A stretch of DNA of 64,000 nucleotides from NCBI GenBank assembly GCA_009377525.1, contig WHTW01000008.1, positions 430 through 64,429 on the forward strand. The letters run 5' to 3'. The notes below the pieces were generated by a model, which was not told the origin of the DNA, did no database searches, and saw only the letters and a list, made by a program, of their open reading frames with translations. Below, piece after piece: positions 1-7,650 of this stretch. Both the position numbers and the translations under genes were made by a program. Numbering within the stretch: position 1 is the stretch's first letter; every line of letters begins with the position of its first letter. Source of the stretch: Rhodospirillales bacterium. Lineage in GTDB: Bacteria; Pseudomonadota; Alphaproteobacteria; Reyranellales; Reyranellaceae.

Positions 1-215
1 ACGTCGATGCGGCGTGTCGTGGACGCGTTGGGCGATCGGGTCACCCTGCATCGCGGTGACCATCAGGTCTACGCGCGCTGCCCGGTGCCCGGCCACGACG
101 ACCAGAATCCGAGCCTGTCGGTGACGTGGAAGCTGGCCCGCGACGGCGGCGGCCGGACGTTCGTGCGCTGCCAGCGGTCATGCTCGGCCGCCGAGGTCGT
201 GGCCGCGCTCGGCCT
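1..215 (+). other. Primase-like zinc-binding fragment at the window edge
   Basis: The first ~70 codons of the open frame resemble the N-terminal CHC2-type zinc domain of phage or actinobacterial primases. A CPVPGHDDQNPSLSV block is followed by a Cys-x3-Cys pair (VRCQRSCS) and then VVAALGL. The frame is open to base 1, so the true start may lie outside the window. Primase zinc domains are normally followed by TOPRIM or helicase modules, but here the sequence runs directly into an arginase fold. The fragment therefore looks foreign, and an assembly chimera or illegitimate recombination is the likely explanation. The domain call rests on motif recognition only. Confidence 0.5.
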
Positions 216-924
216 GGTCGATTGCGGCAACGTCCGCCTGACGCCCAGCAAGATCGAAGACGCCTTCGCGCGCACCGAGCAGGCGGTCGATCGCATCGTC
301 GCGGCAAGCGCCATCCCCATCACGATCGGCGGCGACGGCTCGGTGACCGTGCCGGTGGCGCGCGCGGTCGGCAAGAAGCACGGCAAGATGGCCGCGCTGC
401 ACATCGACGCGCACACCGATGCTTATCCCTACGACGCGACGGAGAAGTACAACTCCGCCACCCAGTTCACCCACGTCGCCGAGGAAGGGTTGGTCGATCC
501 GGCCTTCTCCTGGCACGTCGGTATCCGCGGCACGACCTACGCGCAGGGCGTCGTGCCGCGGGCGATGAGCCTCGGCTACAAGGTGGTGACGCTCGACGAA
601 CTGGTGCGCGGCGGCTTCGCCCAGCGCATGGCCGAGTTCCGCGACAAGGTCGGCAAGCGGCCGGTCTATCTCTGTTTCGACATGGACGTGTTCGATCCCT
701 CGGTCGCGCCGGGCGTCTGCACGCCGACCTGGGGCGGGCTGTCGGCACGCGAGGGCATCGACCTGCTGCGCTGCCTTAACGATCTCAACATCGTGGCGGT
801 CGACGTCAACACGGTGAGCCCGCCGCAGGACGTGAACGGCATGGCGGCCCATCTCTGCGCCCATGTCATCTACGAGACGCTGGTCCTGCTCTGCCGCCAG
901 ATGGGTCTCGCAGCCGCGAAGTAG
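7..924 (+). CDS. Arginase/agmatinase-family ureohydrolase with a chimeric N-terminus
   Basis: From about residue 72 onward the protein matches the arginase/agmatinase/formiminoglutamase family, binuclear-metal enzymes that hydrolyse guanidino compounds to amines and urea. Visible motifs are GGDGS near residue 110, DAHTD near 133 and DMDVFDP near 225. The usual first motif is GGDHS; here the metal-ligand His is Gly, so one metal site may be altered or the substrate may differ from arginine or agmatine. The ~100 residues normally preceding GGDHS are mostly missing and replaced by a primase-like segment joined around bases 205-225. A functional full-length enzyme from this exact frame is doubtful. 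The stop codon abuts a palindromic repeat. Confidence 0.6.
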   Translation: MRRVVDALGDRVTLHRGDHQVYARCPVPGHDDQNPSLSVTWKLARDGGGRTFVRCQRSCSAAEVVAALGLVDCGNVRLTPSKIEDAFARTEQAVDRIVAASAIPITIGGDGSVTVPVARAVGKKHGKMAALHIDAHTDAYPYDATEKYNSATQFTHVAEEGLVDPAFSWHVGIRGTTYAQGVVPRAMSLGYKVVTLDELVRGGFAQRMAEFRDKVGKRPVYLCFDMDVFDPSVAPGVCTPTWGGLSAREGIDLLRCLNDLNIVAVDVNTVSPPQDVNGMAAHLCAHVIYETLVLLCRQMGLAAAK

Positions 925-1005
925 TCATCGTCTTCCGGACCGCCGGCTTCCAGCCGGCTTCATGATCATGAGCCGGCTGGAAGCCGGCGGTCCGGAAGAG
1001 CATGA
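925..1005. repeat. 81-nt palindromic repeat, copy 1
   Basis: A perfect 29-bp inverted repeat (931-959 against 971-999) encloses an 11-nt loop containing CATGATCATG. The outer flanks TCATCG and GAGCATGA extend the symmetry imperfectly. It starts immediately after the TAG stop of the arginase-family gene. A second copy with the same length, outer arms and central CATGA..CATGAG, but a different stem core, lies at 1423-1503. This is REP/BIME-like: a dispersed intergenic hairpin unit that could also act as a transcription terminator for the gene upstream. Confidence 0.75.
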
Positions 1006-1075
1006 TCCGATCCATGAGACTTCTCGCTTTGGCCACGGTGATCGTGCGGTCGGCCGCCTTGCGGAAACGCCCGCC

Positions 1076-1408
1076 ATGATCAAGACGATCGGCCTGTTGA
1101 CGCGCACGGACGGCTGGACCCACGAGCAGTTCATGAAGCATTGGATCGAGATCCATGCGCCATTGGCCCGTGCCGTACCCGGCCTGCGCCGCTACGTGCA
1201 GAACCACATCGCGGGTGAACGCACGCGCGCCGACATTCCCGCCACCGCCGTCGAGATCGACGGCATCGCCGAGCTGTGGTTCGACGATCAGGCGGCGCTG
1301 GACGACGCCGCCCGTTCACCCGAGATGAAGGCGCTGCACGACGACGGCGCCAGGTTCATCGGCCGCATCAGGAGCTACGTCGTCGAGGAGAAGACGGTGA
1401 TCGGTTGA
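1076..1408 (+). CDS. EthD-domain protein
   Basis: A 110-residue protein opening MIKTIGLLTRTDGWTHEQF with HWIEIHAPLA and VPGLRRYVQNHI, the conserved layout of EthD-family dimeric alpha+beta-barrel proteins. Members are small stress or catabolic proteins, and EthD itself accompanies ether-degrading P450 systems. The exact role here is unknown. The ATG at 1076 is preferred because the family fold begins there; an earlier in-frame ATG at 863 would read through the repeat. The gene is flanked on both sides by copies of the 81-nt palindromic repeat, which isolates it transcriptionally. Confidence 0.75.
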   Translation: MIKTIGLLTRTDGWTHEQFMKHWIEIHAPLARAVPGLRRYVQNHIAGERTRADIPATAVEIDGIAELWFDDQAALDDAARSPEMKALHDDGARFIGRIRSYVVEEKTVIG

Positions 1409-1422
1409 GTGTCATTGTCTTC

Positions 1423-1503
1423 TCATGCTCTTCTGGACCGCGCGCATCCTGCGCGCTCATGAATCATGAGCGAGCCGGAGGCTCGCGGTCCGGAAGACCA
1501 TGA
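1423..1503. repeat. 81-nt palindromic repeat, copy 2
   Basis: This has the same outer frame as the copy at 925-1005 (TCATGCTCTTC..GGACCG and CGGTCC..GAAGACCATGA) and the same central CATGA..CATGAG. The stem cores differ: each arm forms its own mini-hairpin (GCGC..GCGC on the left, CGAGC..GCTCG on the right). The outer arms pair with one mismatch. Both copies being exactly 81 nt suggests a family with conserved ends and a variable core, dispersed by a trans-acting function not encoded here. Confidence 0.7.
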
Positions 1504-1579
1504 GCGCCACGGACCTGCCCGCGCGAAGCCGAAGCGGCTTCGCTTCGGCGAAGGCAGGGTGGCGCGCTCCCGGCAAAAA

Positions 1580-2548
1580 TCACTCCGGCTCGATGCCGGC
1601 GGCCTTCGCCGTGTCGCGCCAGACGACCAGCTCTTCCTTGACGCGCCGCGCGAAGGCATCCGGCGGCTCGCCGCCAGGCTCGCTGGCAAGGTCGCGGATC
1701 TTGGCCAGGACCTCGGGCTCGGCCAGCACGGCAACGACGTCATTGCGGATGCGCAGCGCCAGCTCCGGCGGCATGTTGCCCGGCCCGAGCAACGCGAACC
1801 AGGCCGGCCGATCGACGCCCGGCACGCCGGCCTCGGCCATGGTCGGCACGTCCGGCAGGACCGACAACCGCTTCTCACTGGTTACCGCCAGCATGCGCAG
1901 ATTGCCATTGCGATGATGCGACATCGCCGTGAGCGGGCTGGTGAAGCCCACCGGGATGTGCCCGCCCACCAGCTCCTGCATCATCGGCGCGGCCCCCTTG
2001 TAGGCCACGTTCTCGATCTCGAGCCCGCTCTTGACCCGGAACAGCTCGCCCACCATGCGCGTCGTGTTCTCGGTGCTACCGAACTGGTACTTGCCCGGGT
2101 TTGCGCGCGCGGCGGCGAGGAACTTGTCCATGCTGTCGAAGCCCGCCTTGGGCGAGCCGACCAGGGTCAGCGCGCCCTTCACCAGGACTGTGATCGGCGT
2201 GAAATCGCGCTCGGTGTCGTAGGGCAGCTGCTTGGTGGTGTAGGGATTGATGGTGTGCGCGCTGGTCATCACCAGCAGCGTGTAGCCATCCGGCGCGGCC
2301 TTGGCGACGATGTCGCTGCCCAAGATGCCGCTGGCGCCGCCCTTGTTGTCGATGACGACCGTCTGCTTCCAGCGCTCGGCCAGCTTCGGCATGATCAGCC
2401 GCGCCACGAGGTCGGTGCCGCCGCCAGCGGGATAGGGCACCACGACCCGCACCTGCTTGTTCGGATAGGCCTGGCCCCGCGCCAAGGCCGGCGCCAAGCC
2501 CAAGCCTGCCGCCGCCGCGACAAAGCCGCGCCGCTTCAATCCCGCCAT
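1580..2548 (-). CDS. Tripartite tricarboxylate transporter substrate-binding protein (Bug family)
   Basis: A 322-aa periplasmic receptor of the Bug/TctC family. The N-terminus KRRGFVAAAAGLGLAPALA looks like a twin-arginine or Sec signal with cleavage after ARGQA. The mature start YPNKQVRVVVPYPAGGGTD is the Bug signature, and VVIDNKGGASGILGSD follows. Such proteins bind dicarboxylates, tricarboxylates or aromatic acids and deliver them to TctAB-type permeases. No permease is adjacent, so this is one of the orphan Bug receptors common in environmental proteobacteria. The start is supported by GGGAGG seven bases upstream. Confidence 0.88.
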   Translation of the reverse strand: MAGLKRRGFVAAAAGLGLAPALARGQAYPNKQVRVVVPYPAGGGTDLVARLIMPKLAERWKQTVVIDNKGGASGILGSDIVAKAAPDGYTLLVMTSAHTINPYTTKQLPYDTERDFTPITVLVKGALTLVGSPKAGFDSMDKFLAAARANPGKYQFGSTENTTRMVGELFRVKSGLEIENVAYKGAAPMMQELVGGHIPVGFTSPLTAMSHHRNGNLRMLAVTSEKRLSVLPDVPTMAEAGVPGVDRPAWFALLGPGNMPPELALRIRNDVVAVLAEPEVLAKIRDLASEPGGEPPDAFARRVKEELVVWRDTAKAAGIEPE

Positions 2549-2600
2549 CGTACCTCCCAGGTTTCTTGCAGCGCGAAGCTAGCAGTGCTTCGCCGCACGC

Positions 2601-2990
2601 TCAATTCGGCCAAAGGCGCTCGGTCTCGCCAATGAGAGTCTCCAGCCTGTCGAGGGCCGCGGCGGCCCTGCCGGCGCCCAGGTCGGCATAGAGGCGCGCG
2701 ACGCTGCGCGAGAAGTCGGCGGGCTTCAGTGCAAAGCCGTCGACGGCCGCAACCGCACCCTTCTCGTTCAGGAGCCAGCGGCCATTCAGCGCGAACAGCA
2801 CCTGGCAGAGGCTGGCGACGGCGCGAAAGATGCAGCCCGCCACATAGGAGATATCGCCACGGTCGAGGCTCTTGCGCGCGTTGGCCATGGCAAACGATGC
2901 CTCCCCCGAAACGCTTGCGCAGCGCGGCGGCCATGCACGACCGCGAGCCCGCCCGTCTTTCGATGATGCTCGGCCATCCAGGTGCGCCAC
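2601..2990 (-). pseudogene. C-terminal remnant of a nucleotidyltransferase-type protein
   Basis: The C-terminal ~100 residues are well formed: ARKSLDRGDISYVAGCIF, then LCQVLFALNGRWLLNEKGA and a helical tail ending ERLWPN. They resemble the C-terminal helical domain of ~260-aa DUF4037-like nucleotidyltransferase proteins. The N-terminal nucleotidyltransferase half (GSx..DxD) is absent. The first ~30 residues of the open frame are low-quality Arg-rich sequence. It is most likely a 5'-truncated gene left after a deletion that also removed most of the neighbouring gene at 2920-3103. Family recognition is from memory and moderate. Confidence 0.45.
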
Positions 2991-3103
2991 GCCTGCTCGA
3001 TGCCGTCGACCGTCTGGGCATGCGCCCGAGCTGCCGCCACATTTGGCACAGACCTCACACCGGCGACAAGGACGAGGCGTGCGCCATGGCCGGCCGTCGA
3101 CAA
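2920..3103 (-). pseudogene. Possible N-terminal fragment of an exported serine hydrolase
   Basis: In a different frame from the remnant downstream, this segment encodes a short hydrophobic start followed by VDGIEQAWRTWMAEHHRKTG and GLAVVHGRR. The pattern resembles the region after the signal peptide in class C beta-lactamase-like serine hydrolases. It has no catalytic SxxK and runs out of frame within ~60 residues. With the neighbouring nucleotidyltransferase tail it suggests two genes fused by a deletion, leaving one head and one tail. This is weakly supported and the identity may be wrong. Confidence 0.25.
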
Positions 3104-3160
3104 GGTCGCGGACCCATTGAAGTGATGCTAGAACGCCGCTGAATTCAGTGGAGGGAACTC

Positions 3161-4657
3161 ATGGCGATCGAGATCGGCCACTACATCGACGGCAAGCGCG
3201 TGGCGGGCGAGAGCGGCCGCACTGGCGACGTCACGAACCCGGCAACGGGCGAGGTGACGGGCAAGGTGGCCTTGGCCTCGGAAGCGGAAATCGATGCCGC
3301 GGTGCAGATCGCCAAGAAGGCGCAACTCGCTTGGGCAGCGACGCCGCCGCAGCGCCGCCAGCGCGTCATGTTCAACCTCAAAGGGCTGATGGAGAAGCGC
3401 CTCGACGATCTGGCGCGCCTGATGTCGCTCGAGCACGGCAAGACCTTCGACGACGCCAAGGGCGAGGTCGGCCGCGGGCTGGAGGTCGTCGAGTTCGCCT
3501 GCGGCATCGCCCATCACATGCGCGGCGACTTCACCGAGCAGGTCGCGACCGACATGGATACCTGGTCGATCCGCCAGCCGCTCGGCGTGGTGGCCGGCAT
3601 CACGCCGTTCAACTTCCCGATCATGATCCCGTGCTGGATGGGCGCCATGGCGGTGGCCTGCGGCAACGCCTTCATCCTGAAGCCCTCGGAGAAGGATCCC
3701 AGCGCGCCCATGCTGCTGGCCGAGCTGTTCGCCGAGGCCGGCCTGCCGGCCGGCATCTTCCAGGTGCTGAACGGCGACAAGGTCGCAGTCGACGCGTTGC
3801 TGAAGCACCCCGACGTGCCGGCGATCTCCTTCGTCGGCTCGACGGCGATCGGCCAGTACGTCTATCACCAGGGCACCGAGCGCAACAAGCGCGTGCAGGC
3901 CCTGTGCGGCGCCAAGAACCACATGGTGGTCATGCCCGACGCCGATCTCGACCAGGCGACCGACGCGCTGATCGGCGCGGGTTACGGTGCTGCGGGCGAG
4001 CGCTGCATGGCGATCTCGGTGGCGGTCGCGGTGGGCGATGTCGGCGACAAGCTGATGGCGAAGCTGGCACCGCGCGTGCAGGCGCTCAAGGTCGGGCCGG
4101 GCCTCGACCCGCAGTCGGAGATGGGCCCGCTGGTGACCCGCCAGCATCGCGACAAGGTCATGGGCTATGTCGACCAGGGCGTGAAGGAAGGGGCCAAGCT
4201 GGTGGTCGACGGCCGCGGGCTCAGGCTGCAGGGCTACGAGAACGGCAACTTCATGGGCGGCTGCCTGTTCGACAACGTCGCCAAGGACATGACGATCTAC
4301 AAGGACGAGATCTTCGGGCCCGTCCTGTCGGTGGTGCGCTCCAAGAGCTTCGACGAGGCGATCGGGCTGGTGAACGACCATGCCTACGGCAACGGCACGG
4401 CGATCTTCACCCGCGACGGCGACGCCGCGCGCGCCTTCGCCAGCAACGTCAAGATCGGCATGGTCGGCATCAACGTGCCGATCCCCGTGCCGGTCGCCTA
4501 TCACAGCTTCGGCGGCTGGAAGGCCTCGATCTTCGGCGATCACGGCATCTACGGCATGGAAGGCGTGCGCTTCTACACCAAGCTCAAGACCGTGACCGCG
4601 CGCTGGCCGACCGGCATCCGGGCGGGCGCGGAGTTCGCGTTCAAGGCGAGGAACTAA
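3161..4657 (+). CDS. mmsA: Methylmalonate-semialdehyde dehydrogenase (CoA-acylating)
   Basis: A 498-aa aldehyde dehydrogenase of the MmsA type. It oxidises methylmalonate semialdehyde or malonate semialdehyde with NAD and CoA to propionyl-CoA or acetyl-CoA, in valine, beta-alanine or inositol breakdown. Features are the Rossmann-region GVVAGITPFNFPIMIP, ILKPSEKDPS, FVGSTAIG, the catalytic Cys282 within GERCMAIS (the CMAIS form is typical of MmsA), and EIFGPVLSV. The length matches the family. The start has GGAGGG upstream. Its 3' end overlaps the convergent GMC oxidoreductase by 17 nt. No valine-pathway genes are adjacent. Confidence 0.92.
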   Translation: MAIEIGHYIDGKRVAGESGRTGDVTNPATGEVTGKVALASEAEIDAAVQIAKKAQLAWAATPPQRRQRVMFNLKGLMEKRLDDLARLMSLEHGKTFDDAKGEVGRGLEVVEFACGIAHHMRGDFTEQVATDMDTWSIRQPLGVVAGITPFNFPIMIPCWMGAMAVACGNAFILKPSEKDPSAPMLLAELFAEAGLPAGIFQVLNGDKVAVDALLKHPDVPAISFVGSTAIGQYVYHQGTERNKRVQALCGAKNHMVVMPDADLDQATDALIGAGYGAAGERCMAISVAVAVGDVGDKLMAKLAPRVQALKVGPGLDPQSEMGPLVTRQHRDKVMGYVDQGVKEGAKLVVDGRGLRLQGYENGNFMGGCLFDNVAKDMTIYKDEIFGPVLSVVRSKSFDEAIGLVNDHAYGNGTAIFTRDGDAARAFASNVKIGMVGINVPIPVPVAYHSFGGWKASIFGDHGIYGMEGVRFYTKLKTVTARWPTGIRAGAEFAFKARN

Positions 4658-6293
4658 GAGCTGAGACCGGCCGGCCGTCCTCGATCACCATCCGGGCCGC
4701 CTTCTCGGCGATCATGATGGTCGGCGTGTTGGTGTTGCCCGAGGTGATCGTGGGCATCACCGAGGCATCGATCACGCGCAGGCCGTGCAGGCCCCGGACA
4801 CGCAAGCGCTCGTCGACGACGGACATGGGATCGGACGCCATGCCCATCTTGGCCGTCCCGACAGGATGGAAGATCGTCGTCCCGATGTCGCCGGCAGCCT
4901 TGGCGAGCGAGGCATCGTCGTCGCCGACGGCGGGACCCGGCAGGAATTCCTCGGGCCGATAGGGCTGCAGCGCTGGCTGCCGCATCAGGCGGCGCGTGAC
5001 GCGGATCGCATCCGCCGCCACGCGCCGGTCCTCGTAGGTCGCGAGATAGTTGGGGGCGATGACCGGCTTGGCCGACGGATCCGTGGAGCGCAGCCGTATC
5101 GTGCCGCGCGAGGTCGGCTGCAGGTTGCAGGCGCTGACCGTCACGGCGGGGAAGCGGTGCAGGGGATCGCCGAACTTGTCGAGCGACAGCGGCTGGACGT
5201 GGAACTGGATGTTCGCGCGTTCGTGCTCGGGCGAGGACCTGGTGAAGATGCCGAGCTGCGAGGGCGCCATGGTGAGGGGCCCGGTCTGGAACAAGGCGTA
5301 TTCGGCGCCCATCAGTGCCCGGCCGACCAGCGAATGATAGGTCTCGTTCAGCGTCTTGACGCCATGCACCTTGAAGATCGCGCGCTGCTGCAGATGGTCC
5401 TGCAGGTTGCGGCCGACGCCGGGCGTGTCGCGGACCACGGCAATGCCCTGTTCGGCCAGCCACTCACCCGGGCCGATGCCGGAAAGCTGCAAGATCTGTG
5501 GCGAACCGACAGCGCCCGCCGACAGAATGACCTCCCCCTTGGTGCGCGCCTCGATGAGCCGGCCATCCTGGCGGAACTGCACGCCGACGGCGCGTCCATC
5601 CTCGACGATCACCTTCTCGACCAGGACCCCGGTCTCGAGCCGCAGATTGGTGCGATTGAAGACGGGCTTCAGGAAGGCGCGAGCCGACGACCAGCGCACG
5701 CCACGCTTCTGGTTGACGTGAAAGTAGCCGACGCCGGTATTGTCGCCAGTATTGAAGTCGGGCGTCTCGGGGATGCCCATCTCCGCGGCGGCCTTGGCTA
5801 CCGCGTCCAGCACCGCCCATTGGACACGCGGTTGCTCGACCCGCCATTCGCCGCCGGCGCCGTGATGCTCGGTGTCGCCGAGGAAGTGATCGTCGAGCCG
5901 CTTGAAGACCGGACGGACGTCGTCCCATCCCCAGCCGGGCAGGCCGAGCTGCCGCCAGTGATCGTAGTCCTGAGCCTGGCCGCGCATGGAGATCATGGCG
6001 TTGATGGCCGAGCAGCCGCCGATCACCTTGCCGCGCGGGTATTTCAGGCTGCGGCCGTTCAGCCCCGGCTCCTTCTCGGTCTCGAACATCCAGTCCGAGC
6101 GCGGATTGCCGATGGCAAAGAGATAGCCGACCGGAATATGGAACCAGATCCAGTTGTCGCGCCCGCCCGCTTCCAGCATCAGGACGCGCGAGCGGGCATC
6201 GGCCGACAGGCGGTTGGCCAGCACGCAGCCGGCGGAGCCGGCGCCGACGACGATGTAGTCGAACTCACCTTCGAGATGGGCGGCGGTTTCCAC
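4641..6293 (-). CDS. GMC-family FAD oxidoreductase (choline/alcohol dehydrogenase-like)
   Basis: A 550-aa glucose-methanol-choline oxidoreductase. The FAD dinucleotide fold YIVVGAGSAGC lies at residues 14-24, with LEAGG following. The GMC signature PRGKVIGGCSAINAM and the second signature GAVGSPQILQLSGIGP are present. The catalytic His is in FHPVGTAKMG near residue 476, and the C-terminal GNTNTPTIMIAEKAA is conserved. The substrate is probably an aliphatic or polyethylene-glycol-type alcohol, which cannot be specified. Translation appears to start at GTG 6293 with AGGAG upstream. It lies 28 bases downstream of hepT on the same strand. Confidence 0.88.
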   Translation of the reverse strand: METAAHLEGEFDYIVVGAGSAGCVLANRLSADARSRVLMLEAGGRDNWIWFHIPVGYLFAIGNPRSDWMFETEKEPGLNGRSLKYPRGKVIGGCSAINAMISMRGQAQDYDHWRQLGLPGWGWDDVRPVFKRLDDHFLGDTEHHGAGGEWRVEQPRVQWAVLDAVAKAAAEMGIPETPDFNTGDNTGVGYFHVNQKRGVRWSSARAFLKPVFNRTNLRLETGVLVEKVIVEDGRAVGVQFRQDGRLIEARTKGEVILSAGAVGSPQILQLSGIGPGEWLAEQGIAVVRDTPGVGRNLQDHLQQRAIFKVHGVKTLNETYHSLVGRALMGAEYALFQTGPLTMAPSQLGIFTRSSPEHERANIQFHVQPLSLDKFGDPLHRFPAVTVSACNLQPTSRGTIRLRSTDPSAKPVIAPNYLATYEDRRVAADAIRVTRRLMRQPALQPYRPEEFLPGPAVGDDDASLAKAAGDIGTTIFHPVGTAKMGMASDPMSVVDERLRVRGLHGLRVIDASVMPTITSGNTNTPTIMIAEKAARMVIEDGRPVSALSSSP

Positions 6294-6321
6294 TATCGGC
6301 GTGCTCCTGCGATATCAGGTC

Positions 6322-6660
6322 TTAAAGACCGAGCTTCTCGAGCTTCAAGATCAACTGCGGCAAGTCCTCCCGGATGACTCGCCAATGTCTCGCATAGTCG
6401 ACCTCGTCGTAGTCGTGCACGACTACATTGCGCAGACCGATGATTCGTCGCCACTCGATGTCTGGATGGCCCAGCTTGGCAGCATCGGACAATCGGCGTG
6501 CCGCCTCCCCAATGATGTTGAAGCCGCGATCGGTCGCCCATTGCAGCGTCCGATCGTTCAATAGCTCTTCGATCGATCGTTGTTGCCACATCTCCCGTAG
6601 ATGTCGGGCAGCATCGAGCATGTCATAGAGCAACGCCCGATCTCGTTCCTCAAGCTGCAT
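6322..6660 (-). CDS. hepT: HepT-family ribonuclease toxin (HEPN)
   Basis: A 112-aa HEPN-fold protein of the HepT (DUF86) family, the RNase toxin of HepT-MntA toxin-antitoxin systems. The diagnostic R-x4-H-x-Y motif is intact as Arg77-NVVV-His82-Asp-Tyr84. In characterised systems Arg and His are catalytic and the Tyr is AMPylated by MntA to silence the toxin. Other family blocks are DRGFNIIGEAARRL and the IIGLRN lead-in. The start MQLEERDRALL overlaps the end of mntA by 11 nt, which implies translational coupling with the antitoxin made first. Confidence 0.88.
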   Translation of the reverse strand: MQLEERDRALLYDMLDAARHLREMWQQRSIEELLNDRTLQWATDRGFNIIGEAARRLSDAAKLGHPDIEWRRIIGLRNVVVHDYDEVDYARHWRVIREDLPQLILKLEKLGL

Positions 6661-6952
6661 ACAAGACCGACTTGTCGCGCAGGATTGAGGCCTTGCGATA
6701 GGGATTGCGGATCGCCCTCTCTTCAACGAGGTCGACATCCCTGCCGAACAGGCCTGCCAGTTCCTCGCGCAAATCCACAAGATCCAATGTGCTCCAAGGC
6801 GCATCGGGATCGAAGGTAACCAGCAGATCGACATCGCTGTCCGTCCGGTCCGAGCCGCGCGCGACCGAGCCGAAAACCGATAGCTCCAGTATTCGCCAGC
6901 GCCGACAAAGACCGGCTAGTGATTCCCAGGATGGAAGATGGATGGTGTCCAT
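6650..6952 (-). CDS. mntA: MntA-type minimal nucleotidyltransferase antitoxin
   Basis: A 100-aa minimal nucleotidyltransferase with a perfect G-S-x10-D-x-D motif (Gly28-Ser29, Asp40, Asp42) and a third acidic strand near FGRDVDLVEE. In HepT-MntA pairs this protein transfers AMP from ATP to the HepT tyrosine and neutralises the RNase. Gene order (antitoxin first, 11-nt overlap) matches the family. All catalytic residues are present in both partners, so the module looks functional. It sits at the edge of an accessory patch that also holds the direct-repeat-bounded cassette at 7516-8770. Confidence 0.88.
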   Translation of the reverse strand: MDTIHLPSWESLAGLCRRWRILELSVFGSVARGSDRTDSDVDLLVTFDPDAPWSTLDLVDLREELAGLFGRDVDLVEERAIRNPYRKASILRDKSVLYAA

Positions 6953-7086
6953 GTTGTTGCCTGCAGCATCATTATGTCACGACTCGTGGCGGTGGCCTAA
7001 CTTATCAGCCCTGTGCACAGGGGATGCGATGGCCAGGACTGCTGCCGGACCAACAACGCCCACCGGCAGGTCAGAAAGCTCAAGCG

Positions 7087-7506
7087 CTAATTCTTTGGCT
7101 CCCCTTCCGGCCCCCACTCTTCATAGCGCGCAATGCCGGCGGCGTCCCAGTCGCACCACGCCGGCCGATGGCCGAGGAAGATGTGCTCGACCGGCCGCGC
7201 GCCGGGGTCGTCGTCGAGCAGGGCGACCCGCAGCAGCACGTTGGTCTCGCCGGGATGTTCGGCAATGAGCTGCGAGCCGCAGATCGAGCAGAAATGACGG
7301 TTCTTGCCGGGTGAGGATTCGTAGATGCTCGTCCTGTCTTCGCCGCGCAGCCAGCGGAAGTTGGCTCTCGGGACGGAGGCGTAGACGTTGGCCGGAGCGG
7401 CATGCGCCTTCCGGCAGGAACGGCAGGAGCACAGGCCGATATGCAACCCTGCCGCAGGCGGCGTTGCTTCATAGGCGACGGCGCCGCAAAGGCAGCTTCC
7501 TTTCAT
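7087..7506 (-). CDS. GFA-domain zinc protein (CENP-V/GFA family)
   Basis: A 139-aa protein of the glutathione-dependent formaldehyde-activating (GFA/CENP-V) fold. Zinc ligands are visible as Cys5/Cys7 (SCLCGAV), Cys26/Cys28/Cys31 (CSCRSC) and Cys73/Cys76 (FCSICGSQL). The family binds zinc; formaldehyde-glutathione activity is proven for only a few members, so the substrate is unknown. The start has a strong GGAGGGG, and a 23-nt direct repeat ends just upstream of that site. The gene was probably once the second gene of an operon with the SDR at 8777-9598. Confidence 0.85.
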   Translation of the reverse strand: MKGSCLCGAVAYEATPPAAGLHIGLCSCRSCRKAHAAPANVYASVPRANFRWLRGEDRTSIYESSPGKNRHFCSICGSQLIAEHPGETNVLLRVALLDDDPGARPVEHIFLGHRPAWCDWDAAGIARYEEWGPEGEPKN

Positions 7507-7515
7507 CGCACCCCT

Positions 7516-7538
7516 CCATCAGATCTGCGAGTAGCCGC
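7516..7538. repeat. Left direct repeat of the cassette (attL-like)
   Basis: This 23-nt sequence contains the palindrome CAGATCTG followed by GAGTAGCCGC with one intervening base. It matches 8748-8770 at 22 of 23 positions (C at 7529 versus A at 8761). It lies just upstream of the GGAGGGG ribosome site of the GFA gene. The other copy lies just after the SDR stop. Confidence 0.75.
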
Positions 7539-7650
7539 AACATTGGAGGTCATTGCAGTCGTCCTCGATTGATCACATGATGCGGTCAAAATCACAAATA
7601 CACACAAGATTGCTTCTAGCTGATCGATTTATGCAACAACTACGAGCACA

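Noticed and set aside
863-1075. N-terminal extension of the EthD gene from ATG 863
   Set aside because: It would translate the palindromic repeat and the arginase gene end in another phase; the family fold begins at 1076.
3148-4962. 604-residue open frame overlapping mmsA
   Set aside because: Same strand, different phase; Arg/Gly-rich with no motifs, while mmsA has its catalytic Cys and full length.
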